From contig JABMNB010000317.1 of the NCBI GenBank assembly GCA_013205335.1, forward strand, positions 1 through 8,884: a DNA stretch of 8,884 nucleotides, given 5' to 3'. Source of the DNA: Rhodospirillales bacterium. Lineage in GTDB: Bacteria > Pseudomonadota > Alphaproteobacteria > Reyranellales > Reyranellaceae. Position numbers and translations under genes: made by a program. The notes beneath the pieces are model-generated. The model did not search any database. It was not told the origin of the DNA and was given only the letters and a program-made list of their open reading frames with translations. Position 1 is the stretch's first letter, and each line of letters begins with the position of its first letter. Below are positions 6,570 to 8,884 of the stretch, piece by piece.

Positions 6570-6855
6570 ATCGTCTAGTCCCTTCACAACAGCCCCGCTT
6601 TCTGCAATACCGCGACCCACCGCATACGCTCCCCTGCGTATTCGGCCCGGCGTCGCGCCATCGGTAAGTTTCTTTCGGATACCGACGTGGACACCGAGCG
6701 AGCGGCGGACCCACTCCGGACCGCTTCAAGCCGCACTCTCATATCAGAGATTTGGCGCAGAGTCGCGCCTCATGTTGCATTTCAGCAACGGTCTAGCCAT
6801 GCAGTAATTGCATGGCTGTTGCAAATGCTACAATAAAGGACTTGCTCGAAGCGAC
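6570..6855 (-). other. Structured leader / intergenic region between fdxA and carD
   Basis: This 286-nt gap has an AT-richer core (about 6775-6840) and several inverted repeats: ATACGC-N6-GCGTAT (6624-6641), TCGGTA-N13-TACCGA (6661-6685) and the palindrome at 6796-6816. On the minus strand ATG at 6625, behind AGGGGAG, opens a 13-codon frame (MRWVAVLQKAGLL) that stops at 6584, 14 nt before the carD ATG. No run of T follows the hairpins, so no fdxA terminator is apparent. No strong carD promoter was recognised; TTGTAG-N17-CAATTA (6833-6805) is weak. It could be a plain leader, or a regulated one controlling carD. Confidence 0.45.
6796..6816. repeat. Perfect 8-bp inverted repeat (operator-like or RNA hairpin)
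   Basis: Arms GCCATGCA (6796-6803) and TGCATGGC (6809-6816) flank GTAAT. An outer pair GCAAC (6785-6789) / GTTGC (6818-6822) can extend it. The same GCAAC can instead pair with GTTGC at 6774-6778, giving two mutually exclusive hairpins. No T-run follows on either strand, so a terminator is unlikely. A regulator-binding site or leader switch upstream of carD is inference. Confidence 0.6.
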
Positions 6856-7191
6856 CTAGCGGGCCGCGGGTTTGTCGCTGAAATACTTCTCGAACTTGTC
6901 TTTTTCGTCCTTGAAGACCTCTGCGTCAGCCGGTGCTTCACCCTTTCGGGTGATGTTCGGCCACGTCACCGACAGGCTGCGGTTCAATTCCAGCCACTTC
7001 TCCAGGCCCTTTTCGGTGTCGGGCAGGATGGCATTGGCCGGGCACTCGGGTTCGCACACACCGCAGTCGATGCATTCGTCCGGATTGATGACCAGCATGT
7101 TCTCGCCCTCGTAGAAGCAATCCACGGGGCAGACTTCAACACAGTCCATGTACTTGCATTTGATGCAAGCCTCGGTCACGACGTAGGTCAT
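6856..7191 (-). CDS. fdxA: 7Fe ferredoxin FdxA ([3Fe-4S][4Fe-4S])
   Basis: Small cytoplasmic electron carrier of 111 residues, close to the usual length. The cysteines fall exactly one residue after those of Azotobacter ferredoxin I. Cys9, Cys17 and Cys50 would hold the [3Fe-4S] cluster; Cys21, Cys40, Cys43 and Cys46 the [4Fe-4S] cluster; Cys12 and Cys25 would be the known non-ligand cysteines. The CPVDC and ECIDCGVCEPECPANAI stretches are diagnostic, as is the C-terminal extension containing LELNRSLSVTWPNIT. The start at 7191 (GGAG 5 nt upstream) gives the normal MTYVVTEAC; an in-frame extension to 7245 is not supported. An 84-nt gap separates it from the S4 gene and holds a weak TTGCGT-N17-TAAGCA promoter candidate. 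Redox partner unknown; the position beside carD and the S4/helicase genes is the usual alphaproteobacterial one. Confidence 0.97.
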   Translation of the reverse strand: MTYVVTEACIKCKYMDCVEVCPVDCFYEGENMLVINPDECIDCGVCEPECPANAILPDTEKGLEKWLELNRSLSVTWPNITRKGEAPADAEVFKDEKDKFEKYFSDKPAAR

Positions 7192-7275
7192 ATCGGCTCC
7201 AGAAACGAGCGGCGGCTGCTTAACGTGCGAGCCCCGGCGACGCAAGGCTGGCGATGGGGGGCGCGCGATTTAGGG

Positions 7276-7524
7276 CTAGTGGATCTCCTCATACAACGTG
7301 CGCGCTTCGGGAGCGGGACCGCGCCGTTCCCCCAGTGCCACGACGCGCACAACCTTCACGCTCGGTCCCAGCGCGAAGGTGAGTACCATTCCGGGAGCTA
7401 CCGGGGCGTGCGGCTTCTCGACGGTGCGGCCGTCGATCCTGCAGCGTGACTTCTCCACGAAGCGGGAGGCCAGCGTGCGGGTCTTGAAGAAGCGTGCGTG
7501 CCAGAGCCACTTGTCGAGCCGCAT
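7276..7524 (-). CDS. Small S4-domain RNA-binding protein (Hsp15-like)
   Basis: An 82-residue protein made almost entirely of one S4 RNA-binding fold (about 1-50: MRLDKWLWHARFFKTRTLAS, CRIDGRTVEKPHAPVAPGM). A short basic segment and an acidic end follow. E. coli Hsp15 has the same fold and binds stalled 50S subunits carrying nascent chains; a similar ribosome or rRNA role is likely here but inferred. It is shorter than Hsp15, lacking the long C-terminal tail. The ATG at 7524 has GAGG 5 nt upstream and lies 24 nt after the helicase stop, so the two genes are almost certainly one transcript. Confidence 0.92.
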   Translation of the reverse strand: MRLDKWLWHARFFKTRTLASRFVEKSRCRIDGRTVEKPHAPVAPGMVLTFALGPSVKVVRVVALGERRGPAPEARTLYEEIH

Positions 7525-7548
7525 CGCGCCTCAGCGACCCACGGGTGG

Positions 7549-8884
7549 CTACTTCTTTCCACCGAGCTTGAGCTCGAGCAGCTTCGCGAACGGCGAGTCA
7601 GCCGCCGGATCGCCCTTCGTCTCCGTCGTTGCGTAGAGGCGCAATGCCGGACCGCCATTGTCGCGCCTCGGTGGACGTGGGCCGCGCCGGTCGTCGCGGC
7701 CGCGGTTGTCGTGCGGAGCCCGTCCGTCCTTGTTGCCGCCAGGGCCGCGATCCTGCCGCTGCCCCTCGGGCCGCTGTCCCCCGGGCTGCGCTCCTTCGGG
7801 CCGCGCGCCTTCGGGCCGGGGCGCCTCGCTGCGCGGACGCTCGTCCTTGCCCCGTGGTGGACGCGGTGTGTCGGCGAAGAACTGGCGCTCGTTGGGGCGT
7901 TCCGGCCGGTCCCGGCGGCGTTGCTCGCGCTGCTGCCGTTGTTCGCGCTCCTGAAGGCGCTGGCGCTCGCGCTGCTCCTCGCGCTCGCGCACGAAGCGCG
8001 GCTTGATCGAGAAGGCGTAGAGCGGTCCGTTTTCTTCCGACGGCGGATGCACGCGATAGCCGAGGCCGCGCAGCACGTTGGCCATCTCGGGCTCGGAGCA
8101 GCCGACCAGCGACATCATCTGCGGCGTGGCTCGGAACCAGCCCGGCAGCAACGGCCGCGGCTCCTTCTTTGCAGGCTTGCTCTCTTCCTGTGGCGCGGTA
8201 CCCTCGGCCGAGGGGGCCGCATGTTCTGCCGCCAGTTCCGTGGCAGATTCAGCCGCGCCCGGTTCGGCCGCGGGCTCCTCGGTGGGAGCCGTTTCGGCGA
8301 CAGGCGTGGCCTCTGCAGGCGCTTCGGCAACGGGATCTGTCGCAACGGGATCTGCCCCAGCGGGCTCGCCGGCCGGCTCGGCCGCCAGTTCAGGGGCCAA
8401 TTCAGGGGCCGGTTCAGGGATGGGCTCGGCTGCGGCTGCGGCTTCAGGCGCGGCTGTCGGCTCCGCCGCGGGGGCCGGTTCGTTCTCGCCGAACGCGGCG
8501 GCGACGATGGCCCACTCGCTGATTTCGTCGACCGTCGCAGGAGCGGGGATAGCGGGGGCGGCGCCGGAAGCCTCGGCGACCGGCTTCTTCTCCTGTTTTT
8601 CCTGCTGCTGCGAGCGGCGCGACGTCTCGCGGCTTTCGCGCACAGCGGCGCGCGCCATGGCGGCCAGGCGTTCGACCATGTCGGCCCGGATGGCGTGGTC
8701 GCCGAGCGGCAGGTAGCCGATGACGGCATAGAAATCGCGCTCGGCATCGCGCGGCAGGTCCATCGACGTGCGGCCCTCGGCCGGCAGCGGCGGGATCGTC
8801 TCGCGGTTGCGGGCGATCATCCAGAGGCCGGCCCGCAGGCGGATCGGCACCGGCTTCAGCATGCTGGGGAAGTAGAGCGAGAAC
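7549..8884 (-). CDS. DEAD/DEAH-type (SUV3-like) helicase, C-terminal 445 codons, cut by window edge
   Basis: The open frame continues past the right edge (FSLYFPS precedes the first Met), so the ATPase motifs are outside the window. Identity rests on the C-terminal features and on the alphaproteobacterial gene order helicase / S4 / fdxA / carD. Numbering from the Met at 8862: residues 1-125 are folded, starting MLKPVPIRLRAGLWMIARNR. Residues 127-222 are a low-complexity Ala/Glu/Pro linker. Residues 238-272 are a conserved winged-helix-like block (LLPGWFRATPQMMSLVGCSE, VLRGLGYRVH). Residues 291-403 are a very Arg/Gln/Pro/Gly-rich basic tail with RPEG repeats. The end is SPFAKLLELKLGGKK, a common closing motif of this family. 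The basic tail would suit RNA binding. Substrate and exact subfamily cannot be fixed from this part. Confidence 0.85.
   Translation of the reverse strand, partial: FSLYFPSMLKPVPIRLRAGLWMIARNRETIPPLPAEGRTSMDLPRDAERDFYAVIGYLPLGDHAIRADMVERLAAMARAAVRESRETSRRSQQQEKQEKKPVAEASGAAPAIPAPATVDEISEWAIVAAAFGENEPAPAAEPTAAPEAAAAAEPIPEPAPELAPELAAEPAGEPAGADPVATDPVAEAPAEATPVAETAPTEEPAAEPGAAESATELAAEHAAPSAEGTAPQEESKPAKKEPRPLLPGWFRATPQMMSLVGCSEPEMANVLRGLGYRVHPPSEENGPLYAFSIKPRFVREREEQRERQRLQEREQRQQREQRRRDRPERPNERQFFADTPRPPRGKDERPRSEAPRPEGARPEGAQPGGQRPEGQRQDRGPGGNKDGRAPHDNRGRDDRRGPRPPRRDNGGPALRLYATTETKGDPAADSPFAKLLELKLGGKK
8327..8356. repeat. Two tandem 15-bp units inside the helicase linker
   Basis: GCAACGGGATCTGTC (8327-8341) is followed at once by GCAACGGGATCTGCC (8342-8356), 14 of 15 identical. 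It is in frame and encodes the duplicated DPVAT/DPVAE of the acidic linker, a sign of recent slippage expansion. Confidence 0.85.
8385..8420. repeat. Three tandem 12-bp units inside the helicase linker
   Basis: CCAGTTCAGGGG (8385-8396), CCAATTCAGGGG (8397-8408) and CCGGTTCAGGGA (8409-8420). The units are in frame and encode a four-residue repeat in the Ala/Glu/Pro linker (PEPAPELAPELAAE). Confidence 0.85.

Noticed and set aside
5550..6578. Plus-strand frame of 342 codons spanning the carD region
   Set aside because: It reads through the carD terminator and antisense to two supported genes, with no recognisable motif.
6805..6834. Plus-strand promoter TTGCAT-N15-TACAAT
   Set aside because: The -10 is good, but spacing is short and the only downstream sequence is antisense to fdxA; probably chance in an AT-richer patch.
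8078..8716. Plus-strand Ala/Gly/Ser-rich frame of 212 codons
   Set aside because: It is the reverse complement of the helicase Ala/Glu/Pro linker; the repetitive composition is a mirror of that low-complexity tract.

Overview
The window looks like a chromosomal segment from a GC-rich alphaproteobacterium, plausibly of the Rhodospirillales type. The reasons are the strong G/C third-position bias, the helicase / S4-domain / fdxA / carD gene order familiar from alphaproteobacteria, and the alphaproteobacterial look of the GrpE, CarD and FdxA proteins. No insertion sequence, phage gene, CRISPR array, tRNA or rRNA was seen. The genus call is inference; no search was run.

Layout, left to right. 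(1) 1-1380, minus strand: heat-shock chaperone locus, grpE followed by the 5' part of dnaK. A strong hairpin closes grpE, and dnaK has its own sigma32-like promoter candidate. (2) 1480-3574, minus strand: an alpha/beta-hydrolase proline iminopeptidase followed 28 nt later by a TauD/TfdA-type Fe(II)/2-oxoglutarate dioxygenase, probably one transcript leading towards grpE. (3) 3686-5107, plus strand: a secreted M48 metalloprotease lipoprotein related to BepA, the only plus-strand gene. It converges on the next gene with no base between the two stop codons. (4) 5108-5917, minus strand: a protein that aligns by eye with PPP-type metallophosphoesterases but has lost nearly every metal ligand, so it looks like a pseudophosphatase. 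Its start is preceded by a 14-bp tandem repeat and no visible ribosome-binding site. (5) 6042-8884, minus strand: the C-terminal part of a large helicase, a small S4 RNA-binding protein, 7Fe ferredoxin FdxA and the RNA-polymerase-binding regulator CarD, ending in a textbook Rho-independent terminator.

Most of the window is housekeeping: protein folding (GrpE/DnaK), envelope quality control (M48 protease), RNA handling (helicase, S4 protein), electron transfer (FdxA) and global transcription control (CarD). The points that stand out are the pseudophosphatase; DnaK codons that stop matching the near-invariant Hsp70 sequence after residue 163, next to the window edge; the structured, AT-richer leader between fdxA and carD, with competing hairpins and a possible 13-codon leader ORF; and low-complexity tails in the helicase. 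No clearly new multi-gene system (defence, secretion or biosynthetic) is visible.
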